Shown here: piece after piece, positions 42,049-49,769 of the stretch | Position numbering within the stretch: the first letter of the stretch is position 1 | How the letters are laid out: every line of letters starts with the position of its first letter | From: Streptomyces sp. AV19 | GTDB taxonomy: Bacteria > Actinomycetota > Actinomycetes > Streptomycetales > Streptomycetaceae | Reading direction: 5' to 3' | NCBI RefSeq assembly: GCF_015999245.1 | Contig: NZ_JAEAMR010000004.1 | Span: forward strand, 429,231-480,891 | DNA: 51,661 bases | Notes under the pieces: model-generated | What the model was told of the DNA's origin: nothing | Seen by the model: the letters and a program-made list of their open reading frames with translations, nothing else | Databases searched by the model: none | Program-made: the position numbers and the translations under genes

Positions 42049-42606
42049 CGCGTCTCCATCAGCGCGAAGCCCAGCAGGTTCAGGCCCTGCCACCGCGCGG
42101 GGTCACCGGCCCCCTCGTCGGTGGCGGCCAGGCCTATGCCCCAGACCCGGTCCAGCGGGCTGGCCTCCACCAGGACACGCTTCCCGGTGCCCAGCAGGTA
42201 CTCCGTCAGCTCCGGATGCGCGGCGAACTTGTGCGCGCTGCCCTCGACGACGAGGGCGAAGCGGTGCCGCCGCCACACCTCCTCGTCGAAGCCGCGCACC
42301 GTGCGGCCGGCGTCCTTGGCCTGCTTGGGGTGGCCCGCCGCCAGCACCTGGGCCTCGGCCTCCGCGTCGCGGAAGAGCCGGGCCTTGCCGGCCATCATCC
42401 AGTGCTCCGCCGTTGGATAGACCACCCCCGTCCACCGTGAACGGCGAGGGCCACCACTGGCTGAAGCAGCCGGGCCCCACGCTGCCGTCCCGCCGCGGCC
42501 GGTGACCCCAGAAGTGCGCGTACTTCGGCCGCTCGCCGCGCTCCAGCGCGGCCGTCAGCTCCTCGACGGACCGCGCCAGATGCGCGGTGCCCCGCGCGGA
42601 CGCCAT
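41997..42606 (-). pseudogene. NADAR family protein, frameshifted at a C5 run
   Basis: The N-terminal part (ATG 42606, GGGGGAGA upstream) reads MASARGTAHLARSVEELTAA then WPSPFTVDG. The C-terminal part from 42425 reads VVYPTAEHWMMAGKARLF and continues to 41999. One extra base in the C5/G5 run at 42425-42429 separates the frames; removing it restores FTVDGVVYPTAEHW, a normal NADAR sequence. NADAR proteins remove ADP-ribose from guanine and can act as DarT antitoxins. It may be an error, a pseudogene or a slippage site. Confidence 0.8.
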
Positions 42607-42749
42607 GGATGTCTCCCCCGTGTGTGTCATGGCGGCCATTCTGGCAGCGGGCACTGACAACGGAGAGTGATTATCCGGAGCGCCGTACCCGGTCCGTGGT
42701 CATGGTCATAACATTGCCCGGCGTCCATCCAACGAGGGGATCCACAACT

Positions 42750-43184
42750 TTGTCCGGCTACGGTCAGAATCCTTACGGCCCGCCTTCGCAGCAGCCGCAG
42801 CAGCCTCCGCAGCAGCCCGGCTACGGCTACCCGGCCGCCAACAGCGCTCCCTACCAAGGGGGTTACCCGGCCGCCCCGCCGGTCCAGCCGTACGGCGCGG
42901 CTCCGTACCCGCCGGCGCAGCCCAGCAACGGCATGGGCACCGCCGGTCTGGTCACCGGCCTCATCGGCGCGATCTGCAGCGCGATCGTGTTCCTGTGGTT
43001 CTTCGGGATCATCCTGGGAATCCTGGGCATCGTCTTCGGCGGGGTCGGCCGTTCCAAGGTCAGCAAGGGAGAGGCGACCAACCGTGGCGCCGCTACCGCG
43101 GGCATCGTCCTGGGCATCCTGGGCCTGATCCTGCCGCTGGTCTATCTGGCCATCGCGGCCGCCATCGGGTCGAGCGTGCTCTGA
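42750..43184 (+). CDS. DUF4190 membrane protein (copy 2)
   Basis: A 144-residue paralogue of the 41332 gene, with a short glutamine/proline/tyrosine-rich head (about 1-60). Two membrane segments surround GRSKVSKGEATNRGAATAG. I chose the TTG at 42750 (MSGYGQNPYGPP) because GAGGGG lies 10 nt upstream; TAACAT at 42704-42709 could be its -10 box. A strong terminator follows. Confidence 0.75.
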   Translation: MSGYGQNPYGPPSQQPQQPPQQPGYGYPAANSAPYQGGYPAAPPVQPYGAAPYPPAQPSNGMGTAGLVTGLIGAICSAIVFLWFFGIILGILGIVFGGVGRSKVSKGEATNRGAATAGIVLGILGLILPLVYLAIAAAIGSSVL

Positions 43185-43215
43185 CCCGGCCCGTCCGCCA
43201 ACCCGCGCAAGCGCT

Positions 43216-43257
43216 GATTCCGTCGCAGAGTCAAATCCCTGCGACGGAATCTCTTGT
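43216..43257 (+). terminator. Terminator after the second DUF4190 gene
   Basis: GATTCCGTCGCAG (43216-43228) pairs perfectly with CTGCGACGGAATC (43239-43251). TCTTGTTG follows. It isolates the Pot operon from upstream transcription. Confidence 0.85.
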
Positions 43258-43349
43258 TGTGGGGCCCCTCCTCTGCCAGGATCAGCGATCACATCCGGCA
43301 GGAGCAACGCCTGTCCCCGGGCCCGCGCGGCCGGCGGAGGAGGTGAGCG

Positions 43350-44606
43350 ATGCGGCACCCGCACGACCCGGACGCGACCTCCCGCGTCCGTATGTCACTG
43401 TTATGTGCTCTACGCCCCCACACCTCTGGATCCACACCCATGACAGCAACCGCCCCGAGCGGCAGCGGCACCGACGTGTGCCTCGCCGGGATCAGCAAGC
43501 AGTACGGCTCGTTCACCGCCGTGCACCCGCTGGACCTCACGGTCCCCGCGGGATCCTTCTTCGCCCTGCTCGGGGCCTCCGGCTGTGGCAAGACCACCAC
43601 CCTGCGCATGATCGCCGGCCTGGAGACGCCCTCCACCGGCTCCGTCGTGCTCGGCGGCACGGACGTGACCGCCCTCCCGCCGTACAAGCGGCCGGTCAAC
43701 ACCGTCTTCCAGAGCTACGCGCTCTTCCCCCACCTCGACATCTTCGAGAACGTCGCCTTCGGCCTGCGCCGCCGGGGCGTCAAGTCCGTGAAGAAGCAGG
43801 TCGGCGAGATGCTCGACCTCGTCCAGCTGGGCGAGCTGGCCAGGCGCCGGCCGCACGAGCTCTCCGGCGGCCAGCAGCAGCGCGTCGCCGTCGCCCGCGC
43901 GCTCATCAACCACCCCCGCGTCCTGCTCCTCGACGAGCCGCTGGGCGCCCTGGACCTCAAGCTCCGCCGCCAGATGCAGCTGGAGCTCAAGCGCATCCAG
44001 ACCGAGGTCGGCATCACCTTCGTGCACGTCACCCATGACCAGGAGGAGGCCATGACGATGGCCGACACCGTCGCCGTCATGAACGCCGGCCGCGTGGAAC
44101 AACTCGGCGCCCCCGCCGACCTCTACGAGACCCCGCGCACCACCTTCGTCGCCAACTTCCTGGGCACCTCCAACCTCATCACCGCCGAGGTCCTCGACGC
44201 CGCGGGCGACGACATCGTGCTGCGCGCCGCCGACACCAGGCTCGCGCTGCCCGCCGACCGCTGCCAGGTCGCCGCCCGCGCCGGCGACAAGCTGCTCGTC
44301 GGCATACGGCCGGAGAAGATCACCCTCACCCACGCCGACGACGCCGGCACCGTCCCCGCCGGGCGCAACCGCGTCCGCGGCCGCATCGCCACGTCGAGCT
44401 TCATCGGTGTCTCCACCCAGTACGTCGTCGACAGCCCGGTCGCCTCCGGCCTGTCCGTCTACGAGCAGAACATCGAGCGCGACCCCCGCCTCGTCCCCGG
44501 CGCCGAGGTGCTCCTGCACTGGAACCCGGGCCACGGCTTCGGGCTCGACGCCGCCCAGCGCATCGAGGCCGGCACGGACGTCGACCTGGGGGAGGGGCCC
44601 TCGTGA
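43350..44606 (+). CDS. potA: Polyamine ABC transporter ATPase PotA
   Basis: Energises polyamine import. Motifs, numbered from the ATG at 43440, are Walker A GASGCGKTT (45-53), Q-loop FQSYALFPHL, signature LSGGQQQRVAVARAL and Walker B VLLLDEPLGALD. A C-terminal TOBE domain follows. The start is uncertain: ATG 43350 has a near-perfect GGAGGAGGTGA upstream, but family similarity begins near ATG 43440 (MTATAPSGSG). The stop overlaps the potB GTG by 4 bases. Confidence 0.93.
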   Translation: MRHPHDPDATSRVRMSLLCALRPHTSGSTPMTATAPSGSGTDVCLAGISKQYGSFTAVHPLDLTVPAGSFFALLGASGCGKTTTLRMIAGLETPSTGSVVLGGTDVTALPPYKRPVNTVFQSYALFPHLDIFENVAFGLRRRGVKSVKKQVGEMLDLVQLGELARRRPHELSGGQQQRVAVARALINHPRVLLLDEPLGALDLKLRRQMQLELKRIQTEVGITFVHVTHDQEEAMTMADTVAVMNAGRVEQLGAPADLYETPRTTFVANFLGTSNLITAEVLDAAGDDIVLRAADTRLALPADRCQVAARAGDKLLVGIRPEKITLTHADDAGTVPAGRNRVRGRIATSSFIGVSTQYVVDSPVASGLSVYEQNIERDPRLVPGAEVLLHWNPGHGFGLDAAQRIEAGTDVDLGEGPS

Positions 44607-45511
44607 CGACGACCGCTCCCGCCCCCGTCCCCACCGCGGCACCCGCCCGCCGCGGCCGCCTCACCCCCTACTGGCTGCTGCTCCCCGGCATCCTCTGGCT
44701 GCTCCTCTTCTTCGTCGCGCCGCTCGTCTACCAGGCCTCGACCTCCGTGCAGACCGGATCGCTGGAGGACGGCTACCGGGTCACCTGGCACTTCGCCACC
44801 TACTGGGACGCCCTGGCCCAGTACTACCCGCAGTTCCTGCGATCCGTCGGCTACGCGACCGCCGCGACCGTCCTGTGCCTGGTCCTCGGCTATCCGCTCG
44901 CCTACCTCATCGCCTTCAAGGCGGGACGCTGGCGGAACCTGCTCATGGTGCTGGTCGTCGCGCCGTTCTTCACCAGCTTCCTGATCCGCACCCTGGCCTG
45001 GAAGACGATCCTGTCCGACGGCGGCCCCGTCGTCTCCGCGCTGGACGCGCTGCACGTCCTCGGCCTGACCGACGCCCTCGGCGTCACCGAGGGGCACCGG
45101 CTGCTGGCCACCCCGCTCGCCGTCGTCTGCGGCCTCACCTACAACTTCCTGCCGTTCATGATCCTGCCGCTCTACACCTCCCTGGAGCGCATCGACGGCC
45201 GGCTCCACGAAGCCGCCGGCGACCTCTACGCCCGGCCCCTGACCACCTTCCGCCACGTGACCTTCCCGCTGTCCATGCCCGGGGTCGTCGCCGGCACGCT
45301 GCTCACCTTCATCCCGGCCAGCGGTGACTACATCAACGCCGAGCTGCTCGGCTCCCCGGACCAGAAGATGATCGGCAACGTCGTCCAGTCCCAGTTCCTG
45401 CGCGTCCTGGACTACCCGACCGCCGCCGCCCTGTCCTTCATCCTCATGGCCGCGATCCTGGCCATGGTGACGGTCTACCTGCGCCGCGCCGGAACGGAGG
45501 ACGTCGTCTGA
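44603..45511 (+). CDS. potB: Polyamine ABC transporter permease PotB
   Basis: A 302-residue permease with six membrane segments and the EAA loop EAAGDLYARPLTTFRHVTFP. The N-terminal YWLLLPGILWLLLFFVAPLV and the TFIPASGDYINAELLG segment are typical of PotB. GTG 44603 overlaps potA by 4 bases, and its end overlaps potC by one base. Confidence 0.93.
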   Translation: MTTTAPAPVPTAAPARRGRLTPYWLLLPGILWLLLFFVAPLVYQASTSVQTGSLEDGYRVTWHFATYWDALAQYYPQFLRSVGYATAATVLCLVLGYPLAYLIAFKAGRWRNLLMVLVVAPFFTSFLIRTLAWKTILSDGGPVVSALDALHVLGLTDALGVTEGHRLLATPLAVVCGLTYNFLPFMILPLYTSLERIDGRLHEAAGDLYARPLTTFRHVTFPLSMPGVVAGTLLTFIPASGDYINAELLGSPDQKMIGNVVQSQFLRVLDYPTAAALSFILMAAILAMVTVYLRRAGTEDVV

Positions 45512-46326
45512 TGACCGCCCTCGCCCGCCCGCTGCGCTGGCTGCGCCGCAACCTCGTCGTCCTCGCCGGCCTCGCGACCCTCGCCTACCTGCTGCTGCCC
45601 AACGTCATCGTCACGGTCTTCTCGTTCAACAAGCCCAACGGCCGCTTCAACTACGAGTGGCAGCGCTTCTCCACGGACGCCTGGACCCACCCCTGCGACG
45701 TCGACGGGCTGTGCGGCTCGCTCTCGCTCAGCCTCTGGATCGCCCTGTGGGCCACCCTCGGCGCCACCGTCCTCGGCACCGCCGCCGCCTTCGCGCTGGC
45801 CCGGTACCGCTTCCGGGCCCGCTCCTCGGTGAGCAGCCTGGTCTTCCTGCCGATGGCGATGCCCGAGGTCGTCATGGCGGCCTCGCTCGCCACGCTCTTC
45901 CTCAACACGGGCGTCAGCTTCGGCTTCTGGACGATCCTCATCGCCCACATCACCTTCTGCCTCAGCTTCGTCGTCACCGCCGTCAAGGCCCGGGTGACCA
46001 GCATGGACCCGCGCCTGGAGCAGGCCGCCCAGGACCTCTACGCCACCCCGCTGCAGACGTTCCTGCGCGTCACGCTGCCGATCGCCGCGCCCGGCATCGC
46101 GGCGGGAGCGCTGCTGTCCTTCGCGCTCTCCTTCGACGACTTCGTCATCACCAACTTCAACGCCGGCTCCACTGTGACCTTCCCCATGTTCGTCTGGGGA
46201 GCGGCACAACGGGGCACACCCGTTCAGATCAATGTCATCGGGACCGCGGTGTTCGTCATCGCCGTGTTGTGCGTTCTTGCTGGTCAGCTGGCCGGAAGCC
46301 GCCGAAAATATCGCAGAAGGAGCTGA
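45511..46326 (+). CDS. potC: Polyamine ABC transporter permease PotC
   Basis: A 271-residue permease with six membrane segments and the loop QAAQDLYATPLQTFLRVTLP. SFDDFVITNFNAG is characteristic of PotC. It overlaps potB by one base and is followed four bases later by the FAD oxidase gene, so all four are one operon. Confidence 0.93.
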   Translation: MTALARPLRWLRRNLVVLAGLATLAYLLLPNVIVTVFSFNKPNGRFNYEWQRFSTDAWTHPCDVDGLCGSLSLSLWIALWATLGATVLGTAAAFALARYRFRARSSVSSLVFLPMAMPEVVMAASLATLFLNTGVSFGFWTILIAHITFCLSFVVTAVKARVTSMDPRLEQAAQDLYATPLQTFLRVTLPIAAPGIAAGALLSFALSFDDFVITNFNAGSTVTFPMFVWGAAQRGTPVQINVIGTAVFVIAVLCVLAGQLAGSRRKYRRRS

Positions 46327-46330
46327 GACC

Positions 46331-47743
46331 ATGGCCGCCGGTGCCATGAACCCTGCCCAAGCACTCTCCGACACCACCCTGCGCCCCTACTGGCTCGACG
46401 ACCCCGGGCGGCCCGAGCCCCGCCCCGCCCTCGTCGGCGACGAGCACTGCGACCTGCTCGTCGTCGGCGGCGGCTACTCCGGGCTGTGGACCGCCCTCAA
46501 CGCCAAGGAACGCGACCCCGCCCGCGACGTCGTCCTCATCGAGGCCCAGGAGAGCGGCTGGGCCGCCTCCGGCCGCAACGGAGGCTTCTGCGCCGCCTCC
46601 GTCACCCATGGCACCGGCAACGGCCTCGCCCGCTGGCCCGACGAGATCGGCCTCCTGGAGGACCTCGGCCGCCGCAACCTGGACGGCATCGAGGCCGCCC
46701 TCGGCCGCCACGGCATCGACTGCGACTTCGAGCGCACCGGCGAGATCGAGATCGCCACCGCCCCGCACCAGGTGGACGAACTCCGCGAGACCGCCGAGGA
46801 GTTCGCCTCCCTCGGCCTCACCGGCCACACCTACCTCGACCGTGACGCGATGCGCGCCGAGGTCGACTCCCCGACCTTCCTCGCCGGCCTCTGGGACCGC
46901 GACGGAGTCGCCATGCTCCACCCGGCGAAGCTCGCCTGGGGTCTCAGGCGGGCCTGCCTGGAGGCCGGGGTCCGGCTCTACGAGCACACGCCCGGCAGCG
47001 AGCTGTCCTCGCGCGGCGCCGGCGTCGCCGTCCGCACCCCGTACGGGCGGGTCTTCGCCCGGCAGTCCGCACTGGCCACCAACGCCTTCCCCTCCCTGGT
47101 CAAGCGCCTGCGCCCGTACATCGCGCCCGTCTACGACTACGCGCTGGTCACCGAGCCGCTGACCGAGGAGCAGCTCGCGGCCGTCGGCTGGCGGCGGCGG
47201 CAGGGGCTGAGCGACTACGCCAACCACTTCCACTACTTCCGGCTGACCGCCGACCGGCGCGTCCTGTGGGGCGGTTACGACGTCGTCTACCACTACGGCG
47301 GCGAGATCCGGGCGGAGTACGACCACAACCCGGAGACGTACCGGCGCCTCGCCGAGCACTTCTTCCACTGCTTCCCGCAGCTGGAGGGCGTCCGCTTCTC
47401 CCACGCCTGGGGCGGCGTCATCGACACCTGCTCCCGCTTCTCGGCCTTCTTCGGCACCGCGCACGGCGGGCGCGTCGCCTACGCGCTGGGCTACACCGGC
47501 CTCGGCGTCGGGGCCACCCGCTTCGGTGCGGACGTCATGCTCGACCTGCTCGCCGGGGAGCGGACGGAGCGCACGGAGCTGGAGATGGTCCGCACCAAGC
47601 CGCTGCCGTTCCCGCCGGAGCCGGTGCGGTCCATGGGCATCGGCCTCACCCAGTGGTCCATGACGCGTGCCGACGAGAACGGCGGGCGGCGGAACCTCTG
47701 GCTGAAGGCGATGGACAAGGTCGGCCTCGGCTTCGACAGCTGA
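46331..47743 (+). CDS. FAD-dependent oxidoreductase (DAO/PuuB-like)
   Basis: A 470-residue D-amino-acid-oxidase-fold protein. The dinucleotide motif is LLVVGGGYSGLWTAL (GGGYSG at 46-51). SGWAASGRNGGFC and YALGYTGLGVGATRFGADVM match gamma-glutamylputrescine oxidases. Position at the end of potABC suggests a polyamine or glutamyl-polyamine substrate, by inference. ATG 46331 has AAGGAG eight bases upstream. Confidence 0.85.
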   Translation: MAAGAMNPAQALSDTTLRPYWLDDPGRPEPRPALVGDEHCDLLVVGGGYSGLWTALNAKERDPARDVVLIEAQESGWAASGRNGGFCAASVTHGTGNGLARWPDEIGLLEDLGRRNLDGIEAALGRHGIDCDFERTGEIEIATAPHQVDELRETAEEFASLGLTGHTYLDRDAMRAEVDSPTFLAGLWDRDGVAMLHPAKLAWGLRRACLEAGVRLYEHTPGSELSSRGAGVAVRTPYGRVFARQSALATNAFPSLVKRLRPYIAPVYDYALVTEPLTEEQLAAVGWRRRQGLSDYANHFHYFRLTADRRVLWGGYDVVYHYGGEIRAEYDHNPETYRRLAEHFFHCFPQLEGVRFSHAWGGVIDTCSRFSAFFGTAHGGRVAYALGYTGLGVGATRFGADVMLDLLAGERTERTELEMVRTKPLPFPPEPVRSMGIGLTQWSMTRADENGGRRNLWLKAMDKVGLGFDS

Positions 47744-47798
47744 CGTAAGTATCCGGAGTATCCGGCGTAGTCGCGTCATGACGGGCCGCCCGCCGCCT

Positions 47799-47823
47799 CT
47801 CACCTGTGTACGCACACGGTGAG
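47799..47823 (+). terminator. Hairpin after the PuuB-like gene
   Basis: CTCACC-T-GTGT (47799-47809) pairs with ACAC-GGTGAG (47814-47823) with one bulged base. Upstream lies a direct repeat AGTATCCGG (two copies, 47748-47765). It could be a terminator or an operator of the next gene. Confidence 0.4.
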
Positions 47824-47843
47824 GCGATGTGGAGGCGGGACGG

Positions 47844-48287
47844 ATGAGCGGCGTCGTGGGGAACGGGCGGAGCGCGGTGGAGTGGCTGGCCTCGGCCGCG
47901 CCCGACCCCGGGGCCTGCCGGCGGGAGTGGGAGCGGAACCCCTTCGGGATCGCGCTGCTGCCGGCCGGACGGCTCTGGGACGTGCTGGTGGTCCCCGCCG
48001 CCCTCGGCCGCCCCGCGGCGGAACTGCTGTCGCGGCGGACGCGCCGGCCCGGCCCGGTCCTCTGCGACGAACGGGCCGGCCGGGTCGGCTTCCTCGTCGC
48101 GCCCGGGACGGCGGGGCGGTGGGTGGGCACGGGGGTGCGGGGGGTGGGGGACGGCGCGTGGGTCGTGGTCCCGCATCCACTGCGGGGCGTCGCGCTGATC
48201 CGCTGGCTCGTGCCGCCGGACGGGTCGGGGGCGCTGACGGATGTGGCGGGGCTGGAGGGGGTGCTGCACGAGGTGGTGGCGGGGTGA
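47844..48287 (+). CDS. Conserved Streptomyces hypothetical protein
   Basis: A 147-residue protein containing WERNPFGIALLPAGRLWDVL, GPVLCDERAGRVGFLVAPGT and GAWVVVPHPLRG. This pattern recurs in Streptomyces proteins sometimes labelled bifunctional DNA primase/polymerase-like; I see no complete catalytic motif, so I do not assign that role. I chose the ATG at 47844 with GGAGG eight bases upstream. The middle of the gene is very G-rich. Confidence 0.7.
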   Translation: MSGVVGNGRSAVEWLASAAPDPGACRREWERNPFGIALLPAGRLWDVLVVPAALGRPAAELLSRRTRRPGPVLCDERAGRVGFLVAPGTAGRWVGTGVRGVGDGAWVVVPHPLRGVALIRWLVPPDGSGALTDVAGLEGVLHEVVAG

Positions 48288-48841
48288 GGGTTTTCCCCCA
48301 CCCTGCCCCCGTCCCGAAACCGGGGGGCTGAGCCCCCGGACCCCGACCGCGTCCCGCGGGGGGTGTGTGCGGGGCTTCGCCCCTGCGCCCCACCGGGGGC
48401 TCCGCCCCTCGGCCGGTGGGGCGGGGGCTGCGCCCCCTGCAACCCGCTTCGGGGCTCCGCCCCGGACCCCTGCGGGGCCGTGCTCCCCACGGGGGCTGAG
48501 CCTCTGGCCCCGCTGAGGGGCTTTGCCCGCTGGGTGCCGCAATAGCGCTTCGCGCGGTTGTCCTCAAACTCCCCCGGAGGGTGTGCCCCCGGACGGGCTG
48601 AATGCGTGCCCCGGGCGCGCTCTTCAGCCCGTCCGGCGTTTGAGGACGAGCGGCGGAGCCGCGATAGGGGTCCGGGGCGAAGCCCCGAAAGGGGGCCAGG
48701 GGCGGAGCCCCGGCAGGGGTGTAGGGGGCGGAGCCCCCGCCCGCCCGCGCCGAACGCGGGCCCCGGGGCGCAGCCCCGCTCACCGCGCGGAGTGCGGTGC
48801 CGGGCCGAGGGGCGGGGCCCCGGGAGAAACGGTGAAATGGG
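48288..48841. repeat. Fold-back intergenic element, copy F
   Basis: The right end CCCCGGGAGAAACGGTGAAA (48818-48837) matches the shared terminal motif; a left copy is not recognisable. Inside are CTCACCGCGCGG...GCGGTGCCGGGCC (48779-48806) and the inverted pair GTCCTCAAAC (48560-48569) with CAGCCCGTCCGGCGTTTGAG (48625-48644). It lies between convergent genes. No gene was seen. The PAP2 frame reads into its right end. Confidence 0.7.
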
Positions 48842-49649
48842 GGCGCCCCCTCTGGGGGAGGGACCGGGGCGAGAACCACAACAACACACCCGCCACGCAC
48901 CACGCCCCCAGCACGTCCAACGGCCAGTGATAGCCGCACCGGACCAGCCCGATCCCGACGCCCACGTTGAGCAGGGCGTACGCGAGCCACGCCCACCGCC
49001 TGCCGCGCGCGACCAGCAGCACCACCACCCCGTACGCCACAGCCGCCGTCGCCGCGTGTCCCGACGGGAAGAAGCCGTCGTGCGGGCCGGAGCCCATCGC
49101 CGGTGGTCCCGGCCGGGCGATCCACAGCTTCAGGGGGACGATCAAGGCCGGTACCGCCGCCATGCGGAGGGATGTGGCCAGGGCCCGCCGCCACGTGTGC
49201 GACCCCCGCCACACCGCCCACCCGCCGGCCGCGAGCATCACCGGCACGGCGACGGACGCGTTGCCGAGATCGGCGAGGAAGCCCGCGAGGGAGCGCGGGA
49301 CGGCGGAGGAGGCCACCGCGGTGCCCAGCCGCTCGTCGAGCGCGCGCAGCGGGCCGTGCGCGGCGATCTGCCAGGTGATCAGGGCGAAGGTGACCAGGGC
49401 GACCAGGACGGGCAGCAGCGGGAGGAGAGCCGGCGGCCCCGGAACAGGGGGGAGCGTTCCGGAGCCGCCGTCCCGGCCGGTGCACCGCGCGCCCCGGGGG
49501 GTGTGGGGCGGGCGGTCGTCCGATCGGTGAGGACTCCCGGGGCGCGTGGCCCCGGTGGTGTGCGCGACGGCACAGCCGCACCGGTGCCGGGGAAGCACCG
49601 GCGGGGCGGCGTCCGCGGTGGTGTCCTGCGGACGGGATGTCTCACTCAT
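48780..49649 (-). CDS. PAP2-superfamily membrane phosphatase
   Basis: A 289-residue membrane phosphatase. The acid-phosphatase motifs are complete: KLWIARP (Lys174, Arg179), FFPSGHA (195-198) and VRCGYHWPLD (Arg237, His241, Asp245). About six membrane segments start near residue 73, after a polar head. The last 29 residues (261-289) are encoded by fold-back element F, so the native end was probably near LLWFSPRS. Likely substrates are lipid or isoprenoid phosphates. Confidence 0.85.
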   Translation of the reverse strand: MSETSRPQDTTADAAPPVLPRHRCGCAVAHTTGATRPGSPHRSDDRPPHTPRGARCTGRDGGSGTLPPVPGPPALLPLLPVLVALVTFALITWQIAAHGPLRALDERLGTAVASSAVPRSLAGFLADLGNASVAVPVMLAAGGWAVWRGSHTWRRALATSLRMAAVPALIVPLKLWIARPGPPAMGSGPHDGFFPSGHAATAAVAYGVVVLLVARGRRWAWLAYALLNVGVGIGLVRCGYHWPLDVLGAWCVAGVLLWFSPRSLPQRGRPHFTVSPGAPPLGPAPHSAR

Positions 49650-49657
49650 CCGCAGAA

Positions 49658-49663
49658 ACCGTA
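49658..49663 (-). promoter_or_regulatory. Candidate leaderless -10 box of the PAP2 gene
   Basis: On the minus strand TACGGT lies 8 nt before the ATG at 49649, and no Shine-Dalgarno sequence precedes that start. Confidence 0.3.
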
Positions 49664-49747
49664 CGGCAGCGGGAGCGGTGGACGGTAGCCGCGTCACCCG
49701 TCCACCACCCGCCCCGCACATGTTCTTCACGCACGGATGTGCACAGG

Positions 49748-49766
49748 GCCGTACAGCGAGTACGGC
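49748..49766 (-). terminator. Short hairpin after gabT
   Basis: GCCGTAC (49748-49754) and GTACGGC (49760-49766) are perfect inverted arms 4 bases past the gabT stop on the minus strand. It is a weak terminator candidate. Confidence 0.4.
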
Positions 49767-49769
49767 GCC

